The notes under the pieces were generated by a model. The model was not told where the DNA came from. It ran no database searches and worked only from the letters and a program-made list of their open reading frames with translations. DNA of 57,134 bases from Phycisphaerales bacterium (lineage in GTDB: Bacteria > Planctomycetota > Phycisphaerae > Sedimentisphaerales > Anaerobacaceae). The stretch is from NCBI GenBank assembly GCA_003141315.1, contig PLLP01000010.1, positions 22,709 through 79,842 on the forward strand, in the 5' to 3' direction. How positions within the stretch are numbered: position 1 is the first letter of the stretch; each line of letters opens with the position of its first letter. Positions 1 through 8,832 of this stretch are shown here, in pieces. Position numbers and translations under genes: made by a program.

Positions 1-438
1 GGGGGGGAAAAAATAACGGTAATTTTTATCAACAATGCCGTCTTCGGAATGACGGGCGGTCAGATGGCGCCGACGACACTTATCGGCCAGGTGACGGAAA
101 CTACTCGCAGCGGAAGAAACGCAGCCGGCCAGGGCTACCCGCTGCAGGTATCGGAATTGCTGGCTATGCTGCCTGGCACGTCTTACGTTGAGCGATGCGC
201 ATTGAGCAGTCCCGCTGCGATTATAAAAGCCAAAAAGGCGGTAAAACACGCATTTCAGCTCCAGATTGACGGCGCCGCAGGGCTCGGACTTGTCGAATTG
301 CTCAGTCCCTGCCCGACATACTGGCATATGAAACCGCCCGACGCAGTTAAATGGCTGGAAAAGGAAATGATAAAGGAATTTCCTTTAGGCTGCCTGAAAG
401 ACAACTCGCTCGCAGGCGGGCCCGCAGCAAAAAGGTAA
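1..438 (+). CDS. 2-oxoacid:ferredoxin oxidoreductase, beta (TPP-binding) subunit, C-terminal part
   Basis: The reading frame is open from the first base of the window, so the gene begins upstream; 145 residues are visible. The start of the visible part reads INNAVFGMTGGQMAPT, the conserved segment that follows the TPP/Mg-binding site in KorB/VorB/PorB beta subunits, and the end (LLSPCPTYWH, then KWLEKEMIKEFPLG) is typical of the 2-oxoglutarate/branched-chain type. These enzymes oxidatively decarboxylate a 2-oxoacid to acyl-CoA while reducing ferredoxin in the cytoplasm, usually in anaerobes. The gamma subunit gene follows 11 bases later in the same direction. The substrate (2-oxoglutarate or branched-chain 2-oxoacid) cannot be decided from this fragment. 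Confidence 0.9.
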   Translation, partial: GGEKITVIFINNAVFGMTGGQMAPTTLIGQVTETTRSGRNAAGQGYPLQVSELLAMLPGTSYVERCALSSPAAIIKAKKAVKHAFQLQIDGAAGLGLVELLSPCPTYWHMKPPDAVKWLEKEMIKEFPLGCLKDNSLAGGPAAKR

Positions 439-449
439 ATAAAAAAATA

Positions 450-1028
450 ATGAAAACAAAAAGCGGTTCAAATGGTCTTTATGAATCTGTAATCATAGCC
501 GGTTTCGGCGGGCAGGGAATTATACTCACAGGACAGCTGCTTGCTTACGCGGCAATGAGGGCGGGAAAAGAAGTCACCTTCATACCCGCTTACGGCGCCG
601 AAGTAAGGGGCGGCACATCGAGCTGCACAGTCGTTATCGCCGAAAAAGCTATAGCCTGCCCGGTTGTCCGCAATCCTGATTCGCTGATTGTAATGAATGT
701 GGCATCGATGAATAAGTTCGCTTCGTCGGTCAAGGCCGGCGGACTTTTGATATATAACAGCTCCCTGATTAAAGATATGCCGGCTATAGACAGTTCTGTC
801 GATGTATTGGCTGTGCCGGTTGACCAGATTGCGGCCGAGGTTGGCAGCCCGAAGAGCAGCAATATGGTGGCAGTCGGTGCTTACCTCGCTAAAAGGAAAG
901 TTTTAACCGTTGAGCAGGCCGCAGAGGGTCTTGTCGATGTGCTTGCCGAGCGGTACCATAAGACGATTCCGTTAAATACGGAGGCGCTGCGGCGCGGGGC
1001 CGCGTTTGTCCGCCAAAAGGCGGAGTAA
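450..1028 (+). CDS. 2-oxoacid:ferredoxin oxidoreductase, gamma subunit
   Basis: 192 residues. The N-terminal VIIAGFGGQGIILTGQLLA and the following AYGAEVRGGTSSC motif are diagnostic of the catalytic gamma domain of KorC/VorC/PorC enzymes, which completes the CoA-dependent oxidoreductase together with the beta subunit just upstream. The frame is open back to 351 inside the beta gene, but ATG 450 gives an N-terminus right in front of the conserved domain and avoids a long overlap; the ribosome site is weak (AAAGG near 431). Alpha and delta (ferredoxin-like) subunits would be expected upstream, outside the window. Confidence 0.92.
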   Translation: MKTKSGSNGLYESVIIAGFGGQGIILTGQLLAYAAMRAGKEVTFIPAYGAEVRGGTSSCTVVIAEKAIACPVVRNPDSLIVMNVASMNKFASSVKAGGLLIYNSSLIKDMPAIDSSVDVLAVPVDQIAAEVGSPKSSNMVAVGAYLAKRKVLTVEQAAEGLVDVLAERYHKTIPLNTEALRRGAAFVRQKAE

Positions 1029-1056
1029 ATAATTTGCGACAAATAAAAAATACTTT

Positions 1057-1548
1057 ATGGATATTCGCAGCCATATTACCAAAAATTTTCCGCGGCAAAA
1101 TACGTATTTCACCGGCGCAAGGCTCGCCCCGCTGATAGATATGGTGTTTCTGCTGCTGATATTTTTTATTATAGTGGCAAAGTGGCGGCCCGAAGAGGAT
1201 TTTTTGCCGATAAAGCTGCCATCGGCGCAGGCGAGTCAAACCTCTATCGGCAGAACGGAGCCTTTGCGGATTCATATAACGTCTATCGCCAACGGGTGCA
1301 GCGTGCAAATCGGACAGGCGGACGCAATCAATATAAGCGAAAAAAATGTCGAGGCAAATCTTGCGGCCCTGGCAGAAAAAACCACGGCTGTCCTTTCTTC
1401 GCAGAGCAGGTTTCCCGGCGACCCTGTCGAGATTGTCTGCGAGCCCGATGTAAAATCCGATTACTGGGTGAAAATTTATGATTTGCTTTGTGGAATGAAT
1501 TTAACCGATATTACATTTACGATGACCGGACAATCACCGGCTAAATAA
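1057..1548 (+). CDS. ExbD/TolR-family biopolymer transport protein
   Basis: 163 residues. After a short cytoplasmic N-terminus comes the family hallmark LAPLIDMVFLLLIFFII, a single membrane helix containing the conserved Asp used for proton-motive-force coupling, followed by a periplasmic domain beginning FLPIKLPSA. ExbD/TolR partners with ExbB/TolQ to energise TonB- or Tol-type envelope machines. No ExbB gene is adjacent; the nearest ExbB with its own ExbD lies at 6460-7786 on the other strand. The gene is followed 24 bases later by a secreted helical-repeat protein, suggesting a two-gene unit. No good ribosome site is seen before ATG 1057. Confidence 0.85.
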   Translation: MDIRSHITKNFPRQNTYFTGARLAPLIDMVFLLLIFFIIVAKWRPEEDFLPIKLPSAQASQTSIGRTEPLRIHITSIANGCSVQIGQADAINISEKNVEANLAALAEKTTAVLSSQSRFPGDPVEIVCEPDVKSDYWVKIYDLLCGMNLTDITFTMTGQSPAK

Positions 1549-1572
1549 TACTGCATAAAAAAATTTGGCCAC

Positions 1573-3870
1573 ATGGAAACTATGACCGGAATAATCTTCA
1601 TTTTTTCATTACTATTGTCGCTGTCAGCCGAACCAGCCAGCTTGCCGGCGGCACAGGATATAAACAATGTGTCAGCGGAGGCGAAACTTGCGTACGATGG
1701 TTTCCTCCGGGATAGCTACGCACTGCGGCTCGAATACGAATTTGCAGGCAGATTTTCCGGGGACGAACACAGGTCAAAAATGCGGCAGTTTGCAGAGCAG
1801 GCAAACGAAAAAATAACGGCAATCGAGACGAAGCAGAGAGAACTCAAGAAGCAGATTGAGGATTACCAGGGTAGCGACTGGGAACAGAAATTCGGCTCGA
1901 CCGGCCTGTGGCGAAAACTAACGGCGGATGTGCATTTTACCTCTGTGAGCAATTGCCAAATCTCTTTTTATCTGGCAATTTCACAAACGGATAAAAAAAT
2001 ACGAGTCGAGATTCTCAAGGCAGCATTAGATAAAATCGAGGGTTTCGAGAAATCGGACAGCCGGCCCGCTGCTGAAGAAATTTTTCTGAAGGCGAGGATT
2101 CTCGGAACGCTTGCCGCTGATGACCTGCTTTACAGGCCGCCGGCAAGAGAAGAGTTCGAATCCGCCATCGGCAAAGAAAAAACCGGCGAAAAAAAATGTT
2201 CCGGTTACCGGCTCATCTTCGAAGAAATCAAACTTTTGGGTCCGGCGGACGAAGGGCAATTGAAAACGCTCGCCAGACAATTTTTTATAAGCCCGTGCAA
2301 AGATGATTTGGAGTTGGTCTTATCTCTCGCGGGTCTGCAATACCGGCTCGGCAAAAAGGACGCATTCGAGGAGACTGTTCGCAAAAATCCCCGGGCGCAG
2401 GATATTATCGGTTCGTTTCTGCTCGCAGGATTGCTTCAGCAGAAGGCCGATGAAAATTCTTTCGAAAGCACGACTGTCTTCGAGGCGGAACTTACCGCCA
2501 AAAGAGCATTAAAAGAAGGGGCAGCAAAATACAGCGAACTTTTACTGAAACTGGCCGATGAATTTCAGACCCCGATAGTTTTTTATGCCGCCGCCCAGGC
2601 CTTCGCGGATAGCTCGCCGGAGAAGACGATTGATTTTCTCATACAAAGCAGCATTCTGCAAAACCGGAAAAAAAGTGAATGGCTCGACGCCGACGCAAAT
2701 ACGATAGCGGGCCAGGCTGCGAGGTTTGCCCTCGACCGGTCAGGCAAACACAAGACCGATTGCGGGCTTATAATAAAGGCCTGCGAAAATTATCGTTCGA
2801 TTGCCGCGGGAAATACCGAGCCGAAGCTCGATTATCTCTACGCAGAGGCCGTCTTAAATTGCGGGCAAAATGAAAATGGCGAAGCAATACTCCAAGGCCT
2901 GGCCAAAAGAGACGCCGGTTTCTGGTCAGCGCGTGCGAAATTAGACCTGATTGAGAAAAAAATAAACGCCGCGAAAACCCAAAAACAACCTGTTTCCGAT
3001 TCGGCAATTTCGGAACTTAACAATTTTATTTCTGAAAATTCCGTTCCCGATGAATGGGCAAAACGGCTTGGCGGCGAGGCAGCAGCCGTCTATTGTCAGG
3101 CACTAATCGAGGCGGCAGACAAGCAATCGCTTGAAAAAATAGTAAGCATTATAGATGTAAATAAAATAAATTATGAGCCGAATTTGGGTGCATTTAAATC
3201 CGCCGCTCTTCAAAAGCTGGATAGACCCGCTGAATCCGCCAAATGGCTTCTTGCGGCGTTCAGGCCCAGCCGCTGCGAACACGCGCCGCAGGCAACCGCC
3301 CTGCTTACGGAAACCGTCGGGAAAATTGATTATCTAAAAGAGCAATCGGCAGATTTTGCGGAAACTGCCGCTGTCTTTGAAAAGCTGGCGACAGAATGCT
3401 GTAATTGTGCCGATTCGGCAGGCAATCCCTCTGCGGCGGACCTACGGCAGGTGAAACTGCTCCGGGCAGAATTTGCTATCTTTGCGGCAGCAAAAGAACC
3501 AACTAAATTAGAAAAAATTGAAAAACTTCTTAATAGTATCGAGCCGGACAATGGCGTTTCGAATGTTGACCTGCTTCGCTGCCGTGCGAGACTTTTTGCT
3601 GAACAGAAAAAATTCCAGCAGGCTGCACAGCTCTGGTCGCAAATCTGCGGTATGGAAGAATCAGGCGACCCCGCATCAAAACAAAGAAGTGAACGGTGGT
3701 GGCGGGCAAAATATTATGAACTCTACTGCTGGTCGCAAATACCGCAGACAAACAAGAAAGACACAGCTCATACGATAGACGTGCTGGGAAAAACTTATGA
3801 CCAGAAGCCCGACTTCTGGTGGAAAAAACTCGATTCGCTGAAACAAACAATTCCAAAAAATAGCCGCTAA
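1573..3870 (+). CDS. Large secreted/periplasmic helical-repeat (TPR-like) protein, function unknown
   Basis: 765 residues. The first 25 or so residues form a signal peptide (hydrophobic IIFIFSLLLSLS then a small-residue cleavage region). The remainder is almost entirely charged, alanine/leucine-rich helices with repeated A-x-x-L-A type spacing such as AQLWSQICGM and AKWLLAAFRP, which fits TPR-like solenoids; no catalytic motif is visible. ATG 1573 and ATG 1582 are both possible starts. It lies directly after the ExbD-like gene, so a role as a periplasmic partner of that proton-driven complex is a reasonable inference, not shown. Planctomycetes often place TPR proteins next to ExbD genes. Confidence 0.7.
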   Translation: METMTGIIFIFSLLLSLSAEPASLPAAQDINNVSAEAKLAYDGFLRDSYALRLEYEFAGRFSGDEHRSKMRQFAEQANEKITAIETKQRELKKQIEDYQGSDWEQKFGSTGLWRKLTADVHFTSVSNCQISFYLAISQTDKKIRVEILKAALDKIEGFEKSDSRPAAEEIFLKARILGTLAADDLLYRPPAREEFESAIGKEKTGEKKCSGYRLIFEEIKLLGPADEGQLKTLARQFFISPCKDDLELVLSLAGLQYRLGKKDAFEETVRKNPRAQDIIGSFLLAGLLQQKADENSFESTTVFEAELTAKRALKEGAAKYSELLLKLADEFQTPIVFYAAAQAFADSSPEKTIDFLIQSSILQNRKKSEWLDADANTIAGQAARFALDRSGKHKTDCGLIIKACENYRSIAAGNTEPKLDYLYAEAVLNCGQNENGEAILQGLAKRDAGFWSARAKLDLIEKKINAAKTQKQPVSDSAISELNNFISENSVPDEWAKRLGGEAAAVYCQALIEAADKQSLEKIVSIIDVNKINYEPNLGAFKSAALQKLDRPAESAKWLLAAFRPSRCEHAPQATALLTETVGKIDYLKEQSADFAETAAVFEKLATECCNCADSAGNPSAADLRQVKLLRAEFAIFAAAKEPTKLEKIEKLLNSIEPDNGVSNVDLLRCRARLFAEQKKFQQAAQLWSQICGMEESGDPASKQRSERWWRAKYYELYCWSQIPQTNKKDTAHTIDVLGKTYDQKPDFWWKKLDSLKQTIPKNSR

Positions 3871-3903
3871 ATCCGGTTTTGCCGCCTGCAACTATAAAAT
3901 AAT

Positions 3904-3933
3904 TTGTGTAAATGGTTCGATATGTATTATAAT
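3904..3933 (+). promoter_or_regulatory. Sigma-70-type promoter of clpX
   Basis: A perfect -10 box TATAAT at 3928-3933 is preceded by TTGTGT at 3904-3909 with an 18-base spacer. It sits about 45 bases upstream of the clpX start, in the only gap between the TPR gene and clpX, so clpX appears to have its own promoter. Confidence 0.6.
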
Positions 3934-3977
3934 AGTCAGAAAGTAAAAACGCTTTATAATTGAAACAGGATATGACT

Positions 3978-5249
3978 ATGGCTAAAAGCCCCGAAAATAA
4001 CAATAAAGGCAAAAAAGCGATATGCAGTTTTTGCGGCAGAAGCTCGCTGCCGGCAGAGCCTTTCATAGAAGGCCCCAGCAACGTATTTATATGCCCCGAC
4101 TGCGTGGAGCTTTGCCACGACATCGTCACCCAGAGCAAAAAACAGGTTCAAAAGAAGGTCTTTCACCTAAAAGAAGTGCCTTCGCCGCGCCAGATAAAAG
4201 AATATTTGGATGAGTATGTGATAGGCCAGGACCACGCAAAAAAATACCTAGCTGTCGCGGTGCATAATCACTACAAAAGGCTGATGCACTTAGATAGCGA
4301 CAGCGACATCGAGATAGACAAATCCAACGTCCTGCTGGTAGGGCCGACCGGCTGCGGCAAGACGCTGCTCGCGAGGACTCTTGCCCGAATGCTGAAGGTG
4401 CCGTTTGCAATCTGCGATGCGACGACCGTCACCGAGGCGGGCTATGTCGGCGAGGACGTCGAAAACTTTCTGCTGCGGCTGATACAATCCGCCGACGGCG
4501 ACGTCGAGGCCGCTGAACACGGCATCGTCTATATCGATGAGTTCGATAAATTACACAAAACTTCCCACAATGTCTCGATTACGCGGGATGTTTCGGGCGA
4601 GGGCGTCCAGCAGGCGCTATTGAAAATGCTCGAAGGCACGATTTCGAACGTGCCTCCGCAGGGCGGCAGAAAACACCCCGAGCAATCCTATATACCCGTC
4701 GATACCACGCACATACTTTTCATTTGCGGCGGGACGTTTGTCGGGCTCGATGAAATCATCAAGAGAAGACTCGGAAGACAGCTTATCGGCTTCGGCTCGG
4801 AGCTTGCCGGAAACGCCGACAAAAAAGCTGAATACGCACAGATAATTACAAAAGTGATACCGGAAGACATTATCGAGTTCGGTATGATTCCGGAGATTGT
4901 CGGCAGGATTCCCGTGATTACGACGCTTACCAGTCTCGATGAAGACGCCCTCGTGGATATTTTGACCAAGCCCAAGAACGCCCTCATTAAGCAGTACCAG
5001 AGATTTTTCGAGATGGAAAAGGCCGAGCTTGTCTTTACCGATGATGCCCTTCGTGCAATTGCCGCCAGGGCCTTAAAGCACGACATCGGCGCAAGGGCCT
5101 TGCGGGCAATAGCCGAGGAATTGATGGTTGACCTGATGTATCAGCTTCCCGATAAACCCAAGGGTGCAAAATACGTAATCACCCGCGACATTGTAGAGGG
5201 CAAAACCCCTCTGCAAACCGCCCGGCAGGAATTGAAAGAAACCGCTTAA
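3978..5249 (+). CDS. clpX: ATP-dependent Clp protease ATP-binding subunit ClpX
   Basis: 423 residues from ATG 3978, practically the E. coli length. An N-terminal zinc-binding domain (CSFCGRSS then CPDCVELC) is followed by the AAA+ module: Walker A GPTGCGKT, pore loop GYVGED, Walker [10 protein letters not shown] and sensor 2 GARALRA. ClpX recognises and unfolds substrates and feeds them to ClpP. ATG 3978 was chosen because AGGA at 3967-3970 lies 7 bases ahead; ATG 3972 and TTG 3960 are in-frame alternatives. clpP and tig, common neighbours elsewhere, are not present here, and the gene seems to be transcribed alone. Confidence 0.98.
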   Translation: MAKSPENNNKGKKAICSFCGRSSLPAEPFIEGPSNVFICPDCVELCHDIVTQSKKQVQKKVFHLKEVPSPRQIKEYLDEYVIGQDHAKKYLAVAVHNHYKRLMHLDSDSDIEIDKSNVLLVGPTGCGKTLLARTLARMLKVPFAICDATTVTEAGYVGEDVENFLLRLIQSADGDVEAAEHGIVYIDEFDKLHKTSHNVSITRDVSGEGVQQALLKMLEGTISNVPPQGGRKHPEQSYIPVDTTHILFICGGTFVGLDEIIKRRLGRQLIGFGSELAGNADKKAEYAQIITKVIPEDIIEFGMIPEIVGRIPVITTLTSLDEDALVDILTKPKNALIKQYQRFFEMEKAELVFTDDALRAIAARALKHDIGARALRAIAEELMVDLMYQLPDKPKGAKYVITRDIVEGKTPLQTARQELKETA

Positions 5250-5320
5250 TTCGTCGCTCGCCGCCAGTCGCTCGCGGTTCGTCATAAGACGCAATACGCA
5301 TTACCCTCCTCTATTTATTT

Positions 5321-6406
5321 TTATTTAATAACAGGCCTTTTCAACTCGAATTCTTTTACTATCTTGCCGGTATTACAATCAACAATTCTTAATATGTTTG
5401 AATTCCTTTTAAATTGGAATGCGGGGCCAAAATGTTCTTTATCAACTATTGTCGTCTCAAGCTTTGGCAGGCAAAAAAGCTTAGTTCCATCCTGCGTGAA
5501 CACAGCATCGCAATTTTCCATTATCTCCGGAATTTCGATAATTTTATTGTCTGGAAAATGAGAAATGCACATATGCCCATTAATATAAATTGCTTGTGTT
5601 TTCTTATCCTGTGTTGTTGCTCGAATTGAATCGTACTCTACTCCTCTTTTCCAAATAATGCTCCCGTCTTTAAGAGACATTTCTGCTATCCTATCCTGCT
5701 TTTTTTCATCGCGGATAATCAACATTAAAACATCAGATGGTTCCTTTGGTTGTTGAGCAGGAAAAGCTATATAACCGTTCATTGTATTGCTCCATAATTC
5801 CTTTCCATCCTTATCAAAGACAGCAACTGCATTTGAATCATTAAATCCTACATATGAGATTCCATCTGCCCTTATATAGATATCTTCCGCCCTTATATAC
5901 ATACTTCCGTTAGACAGGTAATCTTCTATGTCACTTCTCCAAATTATTTTGCCGCTTTTAACATCTATACAATATATATGCCAATTCAGCGTGGCTAAAC
6001 AATAAAAATATTTTCCGTCAGCGCTAAATCCAAGTCCCTCAAGAGCAAGACCATTTTCTAATCTGATTGTTCTTATCTTCTTCCCTTCAAGTAAATCGTA
6101 AAAAGTAACAGTACCATACAAATCATCGCCCTTCCATAGCTCTCCACTGTATACAGCCAGGATATGCTTTGACGTTTTTGAGATATTAAAACTGTACTCA
6201 AAATCATAGTTCTTAAGCATAAATGAAGATTTAATTTTGCCGGTATTAAAATCCAAAATGCAAACCGTTCCATCAGAATAACTATATACAAAATAATTAT
6301 CTACAACATCGAAGTTGCATATTTCATTTTTATCAATAAGTTTTTCTGGTATAAAAGATATTCCCAAAAACCCACTGAAAAATAAAACTATCATATAAAT
6401 CTTCAT
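5321..6406 (-). CDS. Secreted WD40/PQQ-like beta-propeller protein, function unknown
   Basis: 361 residues. A signal peptide (KIYMIVLFFSGFLGISF) precedes repeated beta-propeller-like units, each with an aromatic strand and a turn of the type VCILDFNTGKI, YCIDVKSGKIIW or VAVFDKDGKELW; the C-terminus again has LRIVDCNTGKIV. This is the pattern of PQQ-binding-like or WD40-like propellers, which usually act as scaffolds. ATG 6406 was preferred to ATG 6415 because AAGGA (6416-6420) abuts 6415 but lies 9 bases before 6406. Base composition is clearly more A+T-rich than in the flanking clpX and exbD genes, hinting at recent acquisition. Confidence 0.75.
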   Translation of the reverse strand: MKIYMIVLFFSGFLGISFIPEKLIDKNEICNFDVVDNYFVYSYSDGTVCILDFNTGKIKSSFMLKNYDFEYSFNISKTSKHILAVYSGELWKGDDLYGTVTFYDLLEGKKIRTIRLENGLALEGLGFSADGKYFYCLATLNWHIYCIDVKSGKIIWRSDIEDYLSNGSMYIRAEDIYIRADGISYVGFNDSNAVAVFDKDGKELWSNTMNGYIAFPAQQPKEPSDVLMLIIRDEKKQDRIAEMSLKDGSIIWKRGVEYDSIRATTQDKKTQAIYINGHMCISHFPDNKIIEIPEIMENCDAVFTQDGTKLFCLPKLETTIVDKEHFGPAFQFKRNSNILRIVDCNTGKIVKEFELKRPVIK

Positions 6407-6459
6407 TTTTATCATTCCTTAGAAAGGTAAAAAGGATAGTTACCTGTTTTCTTTACCCT

Positions 6460-6912
6460 TCACTGTTTTTCTTTGAGGACGGCGAGCTGAATATCGCAGG
6501 CGGTGCTTTTTGCGATGCCGGCAAGGGCATACTGCGCATCGGAATACGGAACATCTTTATCTATCCGCAACACAACAACCCTGTCGGCAGGCGAGAGATT
6601 TTTCAACCGGCTGTCGAGCAGTTGTGCAATTTTGTCGGCGGTGGCGCTACGGCTTTGTGATGTGACTTTTTCCGGGCCTACCGCAAAATCAACATTATCT
6701 TTATTCTTCATAACCGTCACCGTCGTAAGCTGCGTGCGGATATCCTGCTTATCGGCGGCGTATTTGCACCGGTCGGGTATCGAAACCTTAAAATTATCCG
6801 TATCGATGAACTGGCAGACCAGCGAGAAAAATATGATAAGCTGAAACAGGATATCTATGAATGGAATCACGTTGAGCGACTGGATGCTGGGTCGATATTG
6901 TTTTATAATCAT
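6460..6912 (-). CDS. ExbD/TolR-family protein
   Basis: 150 residues. The N-terminal LNVIPFIDILFQLIIFF is the ExbD/TolR membrane helix with its conserved Asp; a periplasmic domain with FKVSIPDRC and, near the end, PYSDAQYALAGI follows. ATG 6912 was chosen because it gives the family's normal short cytoplasmic lead; the open frame extends to 6999 but would overlap the preceding gene. The ExbB/MotA-type gene ends 37 bases upstream and a vWA membrane protein follows the opposite way in the same operon order (vWA gene, ExbB, ExbD on the minus strand). Together they look like a proton-driven envelope complex. Confidence 0.85.
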   Translation of the reverse strand: MIIKQYRPSIQSLNVIPFIDILFQLIIFFSLVCQFIDTDNFKVSIPDRCKYAADKQDIRTQLTTVTVMKNKDNVDFAVGPEKVTSQSRSATADKIAQLLDSRLKNLSPADRVVVLRIDKDVPYSDAQYALAGIAKSTACDIQLAVLKEKQ

Positions 6913-6949
6913 AAAAAATTCCGCAAAATTTATTTCGCCGCTTGGCGGA

Positions 6950-7786
6950 CTATAGCGAGATACGAAATTCTTCAGCCGGTTTGGCCGGTATCTCGACAAT
7001 CGGTTGCGGCCCGGCGGCCAACTGCCCGGCGCGCCTCTGTTCTTTTAAGATATGAACCATCTGAGGCAGGAGTTTCTCCGCCTCTGTCGCCGCCTCGCTT
7101 ACGAGCATCTCAATCCGGTTCCGGAAAAGGCCGTGTATCGTCACCGCCGGTATCGCAATCAAGAGGCCCCAGAAAGTCGTCACGAGCGCCACCGAGATAC
7201 CGCCCGCTAATTGGCCGGGATTAGGCTGCCCGCCCGCCATCGCCATTGCGTTGAACATTTTTATTATGCCGAGAACCGTTCCGAACAGGCCAACCATCGG
7301 CGAAACGTTCCCGATGATGTTCGACCATTCGATTTTACGCAGGTATAGCATCGCCTGGTCCTGCAGGGATTCGACAAGCACCGTCCGCATACGATTCAGG
7401 TCGCCGCCGCACTGCGATACCGCCCTTGCGATGGCAGCGCTTACAAAATCATTTTTGCCGGCAAGACGTGCGGGCAGTTGTGCGAAACCGTGCTGCCGCA
7501 TTATCGCAATTACCGCCCCTGCAGAATCTTCTGGCAGGAGTTTCTTTCGGCTGATGGTAAGGAAATAGACGGTCGAAAGGTACACCGTAATAAGCGACAT
7601 CGGCAGCAGGACGAACCAGACGGTCGGTCCGCCGGCAATAACAAACTGCTCGAAGTATGTCCGCGGACGCACCTGACCAGCGGCTTCGGCGCCGAAGCCG
7701 GTACGCATCGCGGCAGCAAGCACCATCAGCACAGCTGTCAATGCGACAGCCAGAAGAGCAATCTTAAATATCAAACGTTTATTCAT
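6950..7786 (-). CDS. MotA/TolQ/ExbB proton-channel family protein
   Basis: 278 residues with an N-terminal signal-like helix (IALLAVALTAVLMVLAAA), a second helix around residues 50-75, then the conserved MotA/TolQ/ExbB block: NVSPMVGLFGTVLGIIKMF and GGISVALVTTFWGLLIAIP. These helices form the proton path with ExbD, encoded next. ATG 7786 is preferred over GTG 7789 because the only purine-rich site, AAGG, is too close to 7789. The gene sits between the vWA membrane protein and ExbD, in one minus-strand run. It could energise the neighbouring vWA protein instead of a classic TonB. Confidence 0.9.
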   Translation of the reverse strand: MNKRLIFKIALLAVALTAVLMVLAAAMRTGFGAEAAGQVRPRTYFEQFVIAGGPTVWFVLLPMSLITVYLSTVYFLTISRKKLLPEDSAGAVIAIMRQHGFAQLPARLAGKNDFVSAAIARAVSQCGGDLNRMRTVLVESLQDQAMLYLRKIEWSNIIGNVSPMVGLFGTVLGIIKMFNAMAMAGGQPNPGQLAGGISVALVTTFWGLLIAIPAVTIHGLFRNRIEMLVSEAATEAEKLLPQMVHILKEQRRAGQLAAGPQPIVEIPAKPAEEFRISL

Positions 7787-7810
7787 CACCTTGGCACATC
7801 CCTGAAAAAA

Positions 7811-8791
7811 TTATTTTACATTATCGTTTTTCTTAAACTGATTTTCATCTGCTATTATTACAAACTCACCGCTGCTTTGCTCACAAATAACTTCCAGAAT
7901 TTTTTTATCCTGCTCCTGCGGCCAGAACGCTATCGGGTTTATCTGCACGCCAGCGGCATTTCGAGCAAACCTTTCGGCGGCCTTCAGTTCAGCGCTCGCA
8001 TCGCTCTGGCCGACAATATCGAAACCATCGGTCAGAAAATAGATTGTCTGCGGTGCGGAGCCGCCGTTGTCTTTTATATTAAGGGCTTTGTTCAGGGCGG
8101 CAATTCCATCAGCATGGCCGGCAGGCTCTACAGGGTCGATGAAATCATAAGCAGCCAGTTTGTTTTTTACGCTCGCCCTTACAAGTTTTCCATCTTCGAA
8201 CTCGATAAGTCCGCCCCTGCCGAAAAAGATAACCGCAAAATACTGGTCCTGCTCGAGACTGCCGATGGATTTTCGCAATTCTTTTTTAACCCTGCCGAAC
8301 AAGCCCTGCATACTGCCGGAGCAATCGACAAGGTAGCAAATTTTTCGTTTATTCGTGCCGCTGCCGAAAAATTCCGTCCTGCCCTGCGGGATAGCCGGCA
8401 CACCATCACCGTCAATCCCCCCCTGCCGGGATAAATCTGGCAATTCCGCTGAACCAATCGATGAACCTAAATCAGCAGCGCTTCCGAAATCGCCTGCAAC
8501 GGTCGATTGAGCAGTACCGGCTTTTATCTCGACAGCGGTTTTGTAAGAAGTGTTCTCGCTTGATATTGTCCGCATTATTTTTTGAGCGGGCTGCTGTATT
8601 TTCGGTTTCGGCGAAACCCGCGCAGAATTCATCAGATAAGTTATCCGGCTGGTGATTTTCGCCGCCACGATATTGCGACCCTGCGATTGCTTTGCCGGCG
8701 ATATCGAGGTAAATGCAAGCGCAGATAAAACGGCCAAGTGTATGGCGACAGATATTGCCGCCGCCCAGATTATCACGCTTTTTCGTTTCAC
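7811..8791 (-). CDS. Membrane-anchored von Willebrand factor A domain protein with TonB-like N-terminus
   Basis: 326 residues. A cytoplasmic stub KRKSVIIWAAA leads into one N-terminal helix (AISVAIHLAVLSALAF), a variable linker with PKPKIQQP as in TonB-type proteins, then a vWA domain. The metal-ion-dependent adhesion site starts with VDCSGSMQG (DxSxS) and the domain continues through YFAVIFFGRGG and TIYFLTDGFD. vWA domains bind protein partners through a divalent metal. Its position immediately before ExbB and ExbD genes, with a TonB-like anchor, suggests it is the element driven by that motor. AAGGG lies about 8 bases ahead of ATG 8791. Substrate or partner is unknown. Confidence 0.82.
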   Translation of the reverse strand: MKRKSVIIWAAAISVAIHLAVLSALAFTSISPAKQSQGRNIVAAKITSRITYLMNSARVSPKPKIQQPAQKIMRTISSENTSYKTAVEIKAGTAQSTVAGDFGSAADLGSSIGSAELPDLSRQGGIDGDGVPAIPQGRTEFFGSGTNKRKICYLVDCSGSMQGLFGRVKKELRKSIGSLEQDQYFAVIFFGRGGLIEFEDGKLVRASVKNKLAAYDFIDPVEPAGHADGIAALNKALNIKDNGGSAPQTIYFLTDGFDIVGQSDASAELKAAERFARNAAGVQINPIAFWPQEQDKKILEVICEQSSGEFVIIADENQFKKNDNVK

Positions 8792-8832
8792 ACAAATTCC
8801 CTTTTAGTACGAAACAAAATTATGGCACCGGC

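Noticed and set aside
351-449. N-terminal extension of the gamma subunit back to ATG 351
   Set aside because: It would overlap the beta-subunit gene by almost 90 bases and add basic residues absent from the family.
3530-4138. Minus-strand frame of about 200 codons across the TPR gene end and the clpX start
   Set aside because: It runs through the clpX promoter and the conserved clpX zinc finger on the opposite strand and shows no domain.
7478-8434. Plus-strand frame of 318 codons opposite the ExbB and vWA genes
   Set aside because: Both minus-strand genes have intact family motifs and ribosome sites; the plus frame has no recognisable domain and crosses a gene boundary.
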